A DNA stretch of 64,000 nt from Mycobacteriales bacterium (GTDB lineage: Bacteria > Actinomycetota > Actinomycetes > DATLTS01). The position numbers and the translations under genes are program-made. This document shows, piece by piece, positions 53,235 to 61,867 of this stretch (within the stretch, counting starts at the first letter, position 1; every line of letters begins with the position of its first letter). A model generated the notes under the pieces. It saw only the letters and a program-made list of their open reading frames with translations. It was not told where the DNA came from and ran no database searches. The DNA lies in contig DATLTS010000041.1 of the NCBI GenBank assembly GCA_035533475.1, forward strand, positions 189,070 to 253,069, written 5' to 3'.

Positions 53235-54302
53235 ATGGGTTCGGTCCGCGTAGCCATCGTCGGGGTTGGAAACTGCGCCGCCTCATTGGTCCAGGGCGTC
53301 GAGTACTACCGCCACGCCGACCCATCGGCCCGGGTCCCCGGCCTGATGCACGTCCAGCTCGGGGACTACCACGTCAGCGACATCGAATTCGTCGCAGCGT
53401 TCGACGTCGACGGCAAGAAGGTGAACCGGGACCTCTCCGAGGCGATCTTCGCTAGCGAGAACAACACGATCAAGATCGCGGACGTGCCGCCGCTCGGGAT
53501 CACGGTCCAGCGTGGCCCCACGCTCGACGGGCTGGGGCGCTACTACCGCGAAATGATCCAGGAGTCCTCCGAGGAGCCGGTAGACGTCGTCGGGGCGCTG
53601 CGCGAGGCCCGGGCAGACGTGCTCGTCTGCTACCTGCCGGTGGGCTCCGAAGACGCCGCCCGGTTTTATGCAGACTGTGCCATCGAAGCTGGCGTCGGCT
53701 TCGTCAACTGCCTTCCGGTGTTCATCGCCGGGACCCCGGAGTGGGCGGCCCGCTTCGCGGCGGCGAACGTTCCGATCATCGGTGACGACATCAAGAGCCA
53801 GGTCGGGGCGACGATCACCCATCGGGTGCTCGCCAAGCTGTTCGAGGACCGTGGCGTGGTCCTGGACCGGACGATGCAGCTGAACGTCGGCGGCAACATG
53901 GACTTCATGAACATGCTCGAGCGGGAGCGGCTCGAGTCCAAGAAGATCTCGAAGACGCAGGCGGTGACCTCCCAGCTTTCGCACGAGATCGGCAAGAAGA
54001 ACGTGCACATCGGACCGTCCGACTACGTCGGCTGGCTCGACGACCGCAAGTGGGCCTATGTACGCCTTGAAGGCAGGGCCTTCGGTGATGTGCCGCTCAA
54101 CCTCGAGTACAAGCTCGAGGTGTGGGATTCCCCCAATTCGGCCGGCGTGGTCATCGATGCCGTTCGCTGCATCAAGATCGCCCAAGACCGGGGGGTCGGC
54201 GGACCGCTGCTGGGCGCGTCCTCGTACTTCATGAAGTCGCCGCCCGAGCAGTACCGCGATGACGAGGCCCGTCGTGCGGTGGAGGACTTCATCGCCGGCT
54301 GA
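53235..54302 (+). CDS. ino1: inositol-1-phosphate synthase
   Basis: Converts glucose-6-phosphate to myo-inositol-1-phosphate with NAD, the start of inositol, phosphatidylinositol and mycothiol synthesis. 355 residues: [22 protein letters not shown] (NAD site), [44 protein letters not shown] and [22 protein letters not shown], all actinobacterial Ino1. ATG 53235 with AAGGAG upstream. Supplies inositol for mycothiol, which the DinB-type proteins of this lineage use. Confidence 0.96.
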   Translation: MGSVRVAIVGVGNCAASLVQGVEYYRHADPSARVPGLMHVQLGDYHVSDIEFVAAFDVDGKKVNRDLSEAIFASENNTIKIADVPPLGITVQRGPTLDGLGRYYREMIQESSEEPVDVVGALREARADVLVCYLPVGSEDAARFYADCAIEAGVGFVNCLPVFIAGTPEWAARFAAANVPIIGDDIKSQVGATITHRVLAKLFEDRGVVLDRTMQLNVGGNMDFMNMLERERLESKKISKTQAVTSQLSHEIGKKNVHIGPSDYVGWLDDRKWAYVRLEGRAFGDVPLNLEYKLEVWDSPNSAGVVIDAVRCIKIAQDRGVGGPLLGASSYFMKSPPEQYRDDEARRAVEDFIAG

Positions 54303-54366
54303 GATCGCCGGCTGAGCCGAACCCGGGCCGGTGGATAACCGGTCCGGCTGCCGTGGAACGCGGCCG

Positions 54367-54372
54367 TACGCT
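54367..54372 (+). promoter_or_regulatory. -10 element of leaderless MFS gene promoter (TACGCT)
   Basis: TACGCT, then 6 nt, then GTG 54379. It decides between this start and an in-frame start at 54331. Confidence 0.5.
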
Positions 54373-54378
54373 GGTCCG

Positions 54379-55761
54379 GTGTCCGTCCTCGGCGAGTTGC
54401 GGGGGTTGCTGCGCAACCGCCGGTTCGCCCGTCTCTATGCGGTGCGGCTCACGTCACAAGCCGCCGATGGCGTCTTCCAGGCCAGCCTCGCGGCCGCTGT
54501 TCTGTTCAACCCCGATCGGCAAACCGATGCGACGGCAGCGGCGATCAGCTTCGTAATCGTGCTCCTTCCGTACAGCCTGGTCGGACCGTTCGTCGGGGTG
54601 TTCATCGACCGCTGGAGCCGACAGCGGGTCCTCGTCCGGGCCAACCTCATCCGGGCCGGCCTGCTCGTGTTCCTTGCGGCCTTCGTCGGCTGGCACGGCC
54701 CCACCGGGCCGCTGTTCTACCTCACGGCGCTCTGCGCGCTCAGCGTCAACCGCTTCCTCCTGGCGGCGCTGTCCGCGGCGCTGCCACATGTCGTGGAGGT
54801 CGGGCAGCTAGTGACCGCCAACAGCGTCTCCACCACATCGGGCAGCGTCGCGACGGCGGCCGGCGCCGCGCTGGCCCTGGGGCTGCGGTCTCTCGCCGGC
54901 CGAGGGGATCGAGGCAGCGCGCTAACCGCGCTCGCCGCCGCCGTCGTCTACGTGGTCTCGGCCGGATTGGCCCGCGCCTTCGACCGGCGGTTGCTCGGCC
55001 CGGACGCCCAGACCCTCGCGCCCGCCGTTCGCCATGCCTTCGCCGCGGTGCTCGTCGGCTTCACGGAAGGCGCCCGGCATCTGCGGCGGCGGCGGGATGC
55101 CACCGCCGCCATGCTGGCGGTCACCTCGCACCGGCTCTACTACGGGCTCTCGACGGTGGCGACCCTGCTGTTGTACCGCAACTACTTCCACGATCACGGC
55201 TTCTACCGGGCCGGCCTCGGTGGGCTTGCGCAGGTCGTGGTCGCCATCGCGATCGGCACCATCGCGGCGGCGGTCCTGACCCCGCCTCTGGTGGCTCGGA
55301 TCGGTAAGCCGGCCTGCATCGTCAGCGTGTTCGCGATGGCCTCCGGCGTCGAACTCGCCTTCGGGCTGCCCTACACTCAGCCGAGCTTCCTGATCGCCGG
55401 CGTCTTCCTGGGCCTGGCTGCCCAGGCGTCCAAGATCTGCGTCGACACGATCCTTCAGGAACGCATCGACGACCGATTCCGCGGCCGGGTCTTCTCGCTC
55501 TACGACATGGCTTTCAACGCCGCCTTCGTCCTCGCCGCGGTGATCGGAGCATTCACACTTCCGCGCAGCGGGAAGTCCTATCCCGTCCTGGGCGGGATCG
55601 CCGCGGGGTACGCCCTCACGGCCCTCGGCTACGGCTGGTTCGTGCGCCGGGAGTCGGTCCGGGGCGGTGCGGGCCCCGACCACGCCGAGGTTACGGCAGC
55701 CCGAGCGGCAACGTCGGCGCCGGCGTCGGCAACGCCGGGAGCAATCCGGTCACCGTCGTGA
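54379..55761 (+). CDS. MFS transporter
   Basis: A 460-residue major facilitator with about twelve membrane helices. The DxxxR-like loop between helices 2 and 3 reads GVFIDRWSRQRVLVRANL (near 80), as in drug-efflux and exporter types; the substrate is not predictable. GTG 54379, leaderless. The last 71 bp overlap the end of the convergent lipoprotein gene, so this stretch codes on both strands. Confidence 0.88.
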   Translation: MSVLGELRGLLRNRRFARLYAVRLTSQAADGVFQASLAAAVLFNPDRQTDATAAAISFVIVLLPYSLVGPFVGVFIDRWSRQRVLVRANLIRAGLLVFLAAFVGWHGPTGPLFYLTALCALSVNRFLLAALSAALPHVVEVGQLVTANSVSTTSGSVATAAGAALALGLRSLAGRGDRGSALTALAAAVVYVVSAGLARAFDRRLLGPDAQTLAPAVRHAFAAVLVGFTEGARHLRRRRDATAAMLAVTSHRLYYGLSTVATLLLYRNYFHDHGFYRAGLGGLAQVVVAIAIGTIAAAVLTPPLVARIGKPACIVSVFAMASGVELAFGLPYTQPSFLIAGVFLGLAAQASKICVDTILQERIDDRFRGRVFSLYDMAFNAAFVLAAVIGAFTLPRSGKSYPVLGGIAAGYALTALGYGWFVRRESVRGGAGPDHAEVTAARAATSAPASATPGAIRSPS

Positions 55762-56881
55762 TCAGCTGATTGACCGAACCGGTCGGGCTCGGGCTCGGAT
55801 GCGGGCTGGAAGCCGGCCCCGGTCCGGACGACGACGAGGGCGAGGGCGAAGGCGGCGGCGGACCGCCCCGGACTCCGGACGGTCGCACCGACGGCGCCCC
55901 CGGCGCCGGCCCTGACCCAGGCACGGCCAAAGGCCCCTGCGCGGCGCTGACCGTGCTCACCCCGGCGGTGCCGAGCAGGGCCTGCAAGGCGGCGCCAGCT
56001 CGCAGCGCGGTCGTCCCGAACAGGTGCGCGATGACCCCCCAGGATCCGTTGTCGGAGCGCAGCACCAAGGCCGCCGCGTAGCGTTGCGCCAACCCCCCCG
56101 CCCCCGTCGCCGCGGTCTCCGCCACGAGTAGCGGCAGGACCGTCTCGCTGGCCTGGCTCGGCACGACCGTGACGAAGCCGACCGGAAGCAGACGGCCCGC
56201 CGCCGTCTCGACCCCGGTACCGGTACCCCCGGCATCGATGGCCTGCGCCTCCTGCCCGAGCAACAAGTCGTCGGCCACCAGCTGCGGCGCGACGGTCCGC
56301 TCCGCAGCGTCGTCGGTCAGCTGGAGAGGGAACGGCGGGACTGCCGGCAAGGTGAGCCCGGGGGCGGTGATCTGGTGGAGGGCCGGGACGGTGACCTCCC
56401 GGCCGGAGCCGCTGGTGACCGTCGCGCTGCCGACGAGGACTCCGATCCGGATGGCGTAGCTACGCTCCACCCGCACACCCGACCCGGTGCCGGTGACCAC
56501 GTGCAGGTCGCCGACGCCGACGTCGAGGGTCGGGCCGGCCCGGCCGTCGACGAGGACCGTGCCGTGATCGAGCAGCTGGTCGGCTCCGTCGAGGACGGAA
56601 AGCTCGGCGTCCGGACCGAGCCAGACCTGGCGTCCGCCGGTGGCGAGGATTGCCGCTCCCCCGGGACCGGTCTCGACCGCGTCCCCCGGTGAGAGCAGCT
56701 CCCCGGTGAAGGCGGCGGATACATGCCCGGCCCGGTCGAGGATCCGGGTCGCGCTGACGTGCGCGAGCCGGGTCGGGAGGTCACGGGCCGGGGTGGCGCA
56801 ACTCGTCAGGGCGGCGCCGGCCAGCAGCCCGGCGAGGGTGAACCGGGTCGTCCTGGGCCCGGCATGCCTGCTTTGCCCCAT
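55691..56881 (-). CDS. FecR-like domain lipoprotein
   Basis: A 396-residue exported lipoprotein with a signal and lipobox LTSC at about residue 27 (GLLAGAALTSCATPARD). The mature part has a FecR-like segment (about 50-160; GELLSPGDAVETGPGGAAIL, AELSVLDG, VLVDGRAGPTLDVGVGDLHVVTGTG), then a second domain and a Pro/Ser-rich tail. FecR-like domains bind or sense surface ligands, but no sigma factor or TonB partner is near, and its role is unknown. ATG 56881 fits the signal length; ATG 56917 is possible. Confidence 0.65.
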   Translation of the reverse strand: MGQSRHAGPRTTRFTLAGLLAGAALTSCATPARDLPTRLAHVSATRILDRAGHVSAAFTGELLSPGDAVETGPGGAAILATGGRQVWLGPDAELSVLDGADQLLDHGTVLVDGRAGPTLDVGVGDLHVVTGTGSGVRVERSYAIRIGVLVGSATVTSGSGREVTVPALHQITAPGLTLPAVPPFPLQLTDDAAERTVAPQLVADDLLLGQEAQAIDAGGTGTGVETAAGRLLPVGFVTVVPSQASETVLPLLVAETAATGAGGLAQRYAAALVLRSDNGSWGVIAHLFGTTALRAGAALQALLGTAGVSTVSAAQGPLAVPGSGPAPGAPSVRPSGVRGGPPPPSPSPSSSSGPGPASSPHPSPSPTGSVNQLITTVTGLLPALPTPAPTLPLGLP

Positions 56882-56929
56882 CCGTCCATGATCGACCCCC
56901 GGAGGCGCCGTCTCCATGGCCCGAAATGA

Positions 56930-58393
56930 CTAATCCGAGGTAGTCCCGGTCGGGGGGATTCCGCGCGCCTCGGCCCACTCCAGCAGGGCCCGGATCGCGG
57001 CCTCCCGACCGAGCGGCCCGTGCTGGATTCGGAGCTCGAGCAGAGCGGCCAGGGCTTCGCCGACGAGTGGCCCGGGCGGGATGCCGAGGATGTCCATGAC
57101 CTGCTGGCCGTCCAGGTCGGGCCGCAACCGGGCCAGCTCCTCGCGTGCCCCGAGCTCCGCGATCCGGGCCTCCAGCGTGTCGTACGTCGCGGCCAGGGCA
57201 GCGGCCTTGCGCCGGTTGCGGGTCGTGCAGTCGGAGCGCACGAGAGCGTGCAGCCGGTCGAGCATCGGTCCAGCGTCGCGCACGTAGCGGCGGACGGCCG
57301 CGTCGGTCCATTCGCCACTGGAGTACCCATGGAACCGCAAGTGCAGCTCGACCAACCGGGCGACGTCCTCGACCAGCTCCTTGGGGTAGCGCAGCGCGGT
57401 GAGCCGGCCGCGGGCCATCGCAGCCCCCACGACCTCGTGGTGATGGAAGGACACCCGCCCGCCGGGTTCCAGGGATCGGGTTTTGGGCTTGCCGATGTCG
57501 TGCAGCAGCGCGGCCAGACGAAGCGTCAGGTCAGGACCGGAGGGCTCGCGGCCGATCACCTGCTCGAGCACGGTGAGGGTGTGTTCGTAGACGTCCTTGT
57601 GGTGGTGATGTTCGTCGATCTCGAGGCGGAGCTTGGGAAGCTCCGGCAGGATCCGCTCGGCCAGCCCCGTCTCGACGAGGAAGGTGAGGCCGAGCCGCGG
57701 GTTCGCCGCCTGCATCAGCTTCGACAGCTCGTCGCGGATCCGTTCCGCACTCACGATCCCGAGTCGCTCGGCCATGGCTGAGGCGGCCGCGGTCACCGCC
57801 GGGTCCACCTCGAACCCGAGCTGGGCGCGAAACCGGGCCGCGCGGAGCATCCGGAGGGGGTCGTCGCCAAAGGAGTCCTCCGGCGCCCCCGGGGTGCGCA
57901 ACCGACCGGCCAGGAGGTCCCGGATGCCGCCGAACGGGTCGATCAATCCGGCGCCGAGCGGGATCGGCAGGGCCATCGCGTTCACGGTGAAGTCGCGGCG
58001 GAGGAGGTCCTCCTCCAGTCGGCTGCCAAAACGAACGGTCGGCTTGCGGCTGGCCGGATCGTAGGCGTCGGCCCGGAACGTCGTCACCTCGAGCGTGTGG
58101 GCGTGTTTGGTCAGTCCGACCGTGCCGAACGCGATGCCCACCTCCCAGGTCGCCTCCGCCCATCCGCGGACCAGTTCGAGGATCACGGGGGGCTCGGCGT
58201 CCGTGGTGAAATCGAGGTCCGGGCCGAGCCGCCCCAGGAGCGCGTCGCGTACCGAGCCGCCCACCAGGTAGATCTCGTGCCCGGCGGCCGTGAACCGCTC
58301 GCCGAGCTCGCCGACCACCGGGGCGACCCGGAGCAGCTCGGCGAGCCCGCGGCGTTGAGCGGCGCTCAGCGCAGGCGGCAGGTCGTCGGGCAC
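56930..58393 (-). CDS. pcnA: CCA tRNA nucleotidyltransferase
   Basis: Adds or repairs the 3' CCA of tRNAs. 487 residues: nucleotidyltransferase core LVGGSVRDALLGR then DLDFTTDAEP (metal Asp pair), LRRDFTVNAMALP, and a C-terminal HD domain (LLHDIGKPKTRS) with phosphohydrolase activity in relatives. The tRNA-Gly here encodes its own CCA, so its job may be mostly repair. GTG 58393 is favoured by TAGGTT 7 nt upstream; TTG 58402 is an alternative. Confidence 0.95.
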   Translation of the reverse strand: MPDDLPPALSAAQRRGLAELLRVAPVVGELGERFTAAGHEIYLVGGSVRDALLGRLGPDLDFTTDAEPPVILELVRGWAEATWEVGIAFGTVGLTKHAHTLEVTTFRADAYDPASRKPTVRFGSRLEEDLLRRDFTVNAMALPIPLGAGLIDPFGGIRDLLAGRLRTPGAPEDSFGDDPLRMLRAARFRAQLGFEVDPAVTAAASAMAERLGIVSAERIRDELSKLMQAANPRLGLTFLVETGLAERILPELPKLRLEIDEHHHHKDVYEHTLTVLEQVIGREPSGPDLTLRLAALLHDIGKPKTRSLEPGGRVSFHHHEVVGAAMARGRLTALRYPKELVEDVARLVELHLRFHGYSSGEWTDAAVRRYVRDAGPMLDRLHALVRSDCTTRNRRKAAALAATYDTLEARIAELGAREELARLRPDLDGQQVMDILGIPPGPLVGEALAALLELRIQHGPLGREAAIRALLEWAEARGIPPTGTTSD

Positions 58394-58400
58394 GGGGCAC

Positions 58401-58406
58401 AACCTA
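58401..58406 (-). promoter_or_regulatory. pcnA: -10 element of leaderless pcnA promoter (TAGGTT)
   Basis: On the minus strand TAGGTT, then 7 nt, then GTG 58393. Confidence 0.5.
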
Positions 58407-58543
58407 TGTCCGGAGCGCGTTGATGTGGTTCGGGGTTGTGGCGGACGGCTCGCGGGTATTCACCGTTTCGGGGGTATCCAGCCGCCTCCGATCGGCCTAG
58501 TGTGACCTGCTGGGACGACCGGATGTCGTTAGAACGGAGACCG

Positions 58544-59095
58544 GTGAAAGGCACACTCGATATCCACCGAGAGCTGCTCGTGCGGGACGTCCCGCACGAG
58601 GTGGTCCGGCTGCCCCGACTCGTCCTGGCCGCCGACGAACTGCCGGAGGCGCTCGGGCTGCCGGCGGACCGATGCGTCGCGGTGCGGGTGTACCTCGCCG
58701 ACGAAGATCTGGTCGCCGTCCTGGTCCGGGCCGGCGACGTCCCGGACCCGGCCAGGTTGCTCACGCTGCTGCGGGCCCGAACGCTGCGCGTCGCCGACGC
58801 GGACCTGATCAACGCGAGCACCGATTACGCCGCCGGCCTCGTCGCACCGCTGCTGCTGCCGCCGGAGGTCACCGTGCTCTGCGACGCGGCCGTACCCCGG
58901 GCAGCGGTCGTATACGTCCCGACCGGGGAGAGCGGCACGGCGGTGGGTATCCCGACCGAGGATCTGCTGGCGGTGACCGGGGCTCGCGTCGCCGAGCTCT
59001 GCAACGCGTCCGAACCGCTGATCGAGCTGCCGGATCTAGACGGCGACCCGGTGGCGGGCCCACCGGCGTCGATCCTGCTTCCCAGGCCCGGCTAG
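58544..59095 (+). CDS. YbaK/EbsC-type aminoacyl-tRNA deacylase
   Basis: A 183-residue protein of the YbaK/ProRS INS-domain family, which hydrolyses mischarged tRNAs. KGTLDIHRELLVRDVPHEVVRLPRLV starts the domain; LRVADADLINASTDYAAGLVAPLLLPPEVTVLCDAAV holds the conserved GxxxP region. The start GTG 58544 has GGAGA close upstream; ATG 58523 would add seven residues. It is followed by 10-bp repeats and a Nudix gene. Substrate tRNA is not known. Confidence 0.8.
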   Translation: MKGTLDIHRELLVRDVPHEVVRLPRLVLAADELPEALGLPADRCVAVRVYLADEDLVAVLVRAGDVPDPARLLTLLRARTLRVADADLINASTDYAAGLVAPLLLPPEVTVLCDAAVPRAAVVYVPTGESGTAVGIPTEDLLAVTGARVAELCNASEPLIELPDLDGDPVAGPPASILLPRPG

Positions 59096-59118
59096 GCCCG
59101 GCTAGGCCCGGCTAGGCC
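59084..59118 (+). repeat. 10-bp tandem repeat carrying the deacylase stop
   Basis: AGGCCCGGCT occurs three times plus a partial fourth. The first unit provides the TAG stop, and each further unit offers another TAG. A short tandem array at a gene end. Confidence 0.85.
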
Positions 59119-59143
59119 GCCCGGCGTCCCCCGATCCTCGGTC

Positions 59144-59149
59144 TACGAT
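59144..59149 (+). promoter_or_regulatory. -10 element of leaderless Nudix promoter (TACGAT)
   Basis: TACGAT, then 6 nt, then GTG 59156. Confidence 0.55.
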
Positions 59150-59155
59150 CGCGGG

Positions 59156-59623
59156 GTGTCCGAGCGCCGCCCCTCTCCGCGCCGGCGGCTGCGCAAGGTC
59201 GAGGAGATCTCCGCTGGGGGGCTGGTCGTCGACGGCCCCGGGCCCAGCCCTCGCGCCGCGCTCATCGGCCGGCTGGATCGGCGCGGCCGGCTTCTCTGGT
59301 CGCTGCCCAAAGGTCACGTCGAGGCGGGCGAGAGCACGGCCGACGCCGCGGTCCGCGAAGTAGCCGAGGAGACCGGGATCACCGGGCGGGTCCTGGCCCC
59401 GCTCGGGACGATCGACTTCTGGTTCGTCGCCGACGACCGGCGGGTGCACAAGACCGTCCACCATTTCCTGCTCGTCGCCGAGACCGGGGAGCTTTCCGAC
59501 GCCGACGTCGAGGTGACCGAGGTCCGCTGGGTACCGCTCGCCGACGTCCGGGACCAGCTCGCCTACCCGACCGAGCGGCAACTCCTCGACCGCGTCCCGG
59601 AGCTGCTGTCGGACACCGCGTGA
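59156..59623 (+). CDS. Nudix hydrolase (MutT4-like)
   Basis: A 155-residue Nudix hydrolase. The box GHVEAGESTADAAVREVAEETGI fits GX5EX7REUXEEXGU fully (residues 53-75). Rv3908 (MutT4) lies in the same place before Rv3909, supporting orthology. Substrate could be a damaged nucleotide or dinucleoside polyphosphate. GTG start with a leaderless promoter. Confidence 0.9.
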   Translation: MSERRPSPRRRLRKVEEISAGGLVVDGPGPSPRAALIGRLDRRGRLLWSLPKGHVEAGESTADAAVREVAEETGITGRVLAPLGTIDFWFVADDRRVHKTVHHFLLVAETGELSDADVEVTEVRWVPLADVRDQLAYPTERQLLDRVPELLSDTA

Positions 59624-61860
59624 CGCCTGCCGGTTTTCGGCTCGCCGTCGGCACGGCCGCCCTGCTCTGCGTCGTAGCGGCCGGAGCGCGCGGCGGAGAC
59701 CCGGGGCCACCGGCGTCCCCCGGACCGGTGAACACGAGCGCGTCACCGAACCCGACCGCGGTCGCCGCCCCGCCGGCGACTCCGCTCGAGCTCACCATCA
59801 CCAGCCTTACCCCGGCCATCCCGCAGCCGGGACAGACGCTCGTGCTCGCCGGCCGGGTCACGAACCGCTCCGCGACTACGGTCACCTCCGTGTCCGAGCT
59901 CATGCTGTTCAGCCCGGACCGCTTCTCCACACGCAGCCAGCTCGACACCTTCGCGGTCACCGACGACCAGTTCGGAGCCGTCGTCGACGGAAGCTTTCAC
60001 CAGGTCGCCCCCAGCCTCGCCCCGGGTGCGACAGCCGCGTTCCGGCTCGGCACACCCGTGAACGCCCTCGGCCTCACCGGGGTCGGCAGCTATCCGATCG
60101 GCATCGAAATCCAGGGCAGCGCGAGCGATGGCAGCCCGGAGGTCTCGGTGTTGCACACGTTCCTTCCCTGGTGGCCGGTGGGCCTCACCTACCCTCCGCG
60201 CACCCCGCTGGGCTGGGTGCTCCCGGTCACCGACCGGCCGCACCGTGCGGCTGCCGGGTTCCTCGACGACCAGCTCGCCGCCGAATTCTCCGCGGGCGGG
60301 CGGCTGGGCGGCCTGGTCGCCGCCGGGGTCCAGGCGGAGCAGTTGCCAACCAGGCCCGGCCAGCCGTTCCGGGCCGCTAAACCTGCCGCCGGAACCGGTC
60401 AGCCGGCAACCCCGGCCCGGGCGGCCGTCCTGCCCTCGCAGCCGGTGGCGCTCACCTGGGCGGTCGACCCGATGCTCGTCGACGACGCCAAAGCGATGTC
60501 CGCCGGATACCAGGTCGCCGGCCGACCCGGCCGGGGTCGGGCCGCGGCAGCCGGATGGTTGCACGCCCTGAGCCAGGCGTTGACCGGCGGGGACCTGCTC
60601 GGTCTGCCCTACGCCGACCCCGACATCGTGGCCCTCGAGCACGCTGGACTCGACAGCCAAATCGCCGCCGCCGAGCGGATAGGCGGCTCGGTGTGGTCCA
60701 GCGCGTCAACGGCCGAGCCGCTCCCGGGCACCAGCTGGCCGCCGGCCGGTGCCCTCGACGGGGCCACCTTGGACGCCCTGGCCGCCACCGGGACGCGGAC
60801 GGTCCTGCTTTCCACCAACGCCCTCCCCCCCGCCTCCGAGCAGTACACCCCGAGCGCCGCGAGCCCTCCGCTGGCCACCCCGACCGGCCCGGTGAACGTC
60901 CTCGTCGCCGACGACACTCTCGATGCGATTGTCACCGAGGGCGCCGCCGGGTCCGCGTCCACGGCGCGGCTCGCGGAGCAACGCTTCCTCGCCGAAACGT
61001 TGTTCATCAACTACGAGTTCCCCAGCCTCCTGCGCGCGGTGGTGATCGCGCCGGACCGGCAGTGGGATCCCAGCCCGGCCTACGCGGCGGCGCTGCTCGA
61101 GGACACCGGGCACGCACCGTGGCTCGTTCCGATGAATATTTCCGAACTTCTCGCCGACGGATCCATCGCCAGGACCGCCCGCCAACCGTTGAGCTATTCC
61201 GCGTCCGCTCGGAGCGAGGAGCTCAGCGCCGGCTACCTGGCGGCCGTCGGCGGTCTTCAGGCGCAGCTCGACGAGCTCGAGGCGATCCTCACCCGCCCAC
61301 GGGCGACCGACCCGTTGGTCCGCGCCTTGGAGACCGGCTTGCTGCGCAGCGTGTCGTCAGCCTGGCAGTCCGACCCCGGCGGCGGGCTGCGCGTCCGCTC
61401 GGCGGTCGCCGGCGATCTCGCGGCCGACATCGGCGGTGTGCGGGTCACCACGACCGGACAGGTGACGCTCACCAGCCACCGCGGCACGGTCCCGATCTCG
61501 ATCCGCAACGCGCTGCCCGAGCCGGTCATCGTGGGGCTGTTCGTGGACGGCGGACTACAGGCGCAGGTCACCCAGGTCGGGGCGATCCCGGCGATCCCGC
61601 CCGGCGACGAGACCCAGGTCCAGGTAGGGATGACCCTGCAGACGACCGGTGTGTTCCCGGTCCGGGTGCAGCTCAAGACGCCGACCGGAAGGCCCTACGG
61701 TCCGCAGACCGAGCTCCTCATCGACTCCACCGCGTACGGCGCCTTAGCCCTCGGCATCACCGGTGGGGCGTTCGCGGTCCTGCTGCTCGCGGTCGCGATC
61801 CGGCTCACCCGTCGGGCGCGGGGCGCCCGGCGCGGCCGCCCGGTGGCGGGCGGCGGGTGA
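59620..61860 (+). CDS. DUF6049 family exported protein (Rv3909 type)
   Basis: A 746-residue envelope protein. Signal peptide (FRLAVGTAALLCVVAAGARGG), a beta-rich exterior domain with Ig-like LVLAGRVTNRSATTVTSVSELML, and a C-terminal membrane helix (about 706-728; LALGITGGAFAVLLLAVAIRL) with a basic cytoplasmic tail. The family is always beside murJ, suggesting a role in cell-wall lipid II traffic, still unproven. GTG overlaps the Nudix stop by 4 nt. Confidence 0.85.
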   Translation: MTPAGFRLAVGTAALLCVVAAGARGGDPGPPASPGPVNTSASPNPTAVAAPPATPLELTITSLTPAIPQPGQTLVLAGRVTNRSATTVTSVSELMLFSPDRFSTRSQLDTFAVTDDQFGAVVDGSFHQVAPSLAPGATAAFRLGTPVNALGLTGVGSYPIGIEIQGSASDGSPEVSVLHTFLPWWPVGLTYPPRTPLGWVLPVTDRPHRAAAGFLDDQLAAEFSAGGRLGGLVAAGVQAEQLPTRPGQPFRAAKPAAGTGQPATPARAAVLPSQPVALTWAVDPMLVDDAKAMSAGYQVAGRPGRGRAAAAGWLHALSQALTGGDLLGLPYADPDIVALEHAGLDSQIAAAERIGGSVWSSASTAEPLPGTSWPPAGALDGATLDALAATGTRTVLLSTNALPPASEQYTPSAASPPLATPTGPVNVLVADDTLDAIVTEGAAGSASTARLAEQRFLAETLFINYEFPSLLRAVVIAPDRQWDPSPAYAAALLEDTGHAPWLVPMNISELLADGSIARTARQPLSYSASARSEELSAGYLAAVGGLQAQLDELEAILTRPRATDPLVRALETGLLRSVSSAWQSDPGGGLRVRSAVAGDLAADIGGVRVTTTGQVTLTSHRGTVPISIRNALPEPVIVGLFVDGGLQAQVTQVGAIPAIPPGDETQVQVGMTLQTTGVFPVRVQLKTPTGRPYGPQTELLIDSTAYGALALGITGGAFAVLLLAVAIRLTRRARGARRGRPVAGGG

Positions 61861-61867
61861 TCCGCCG

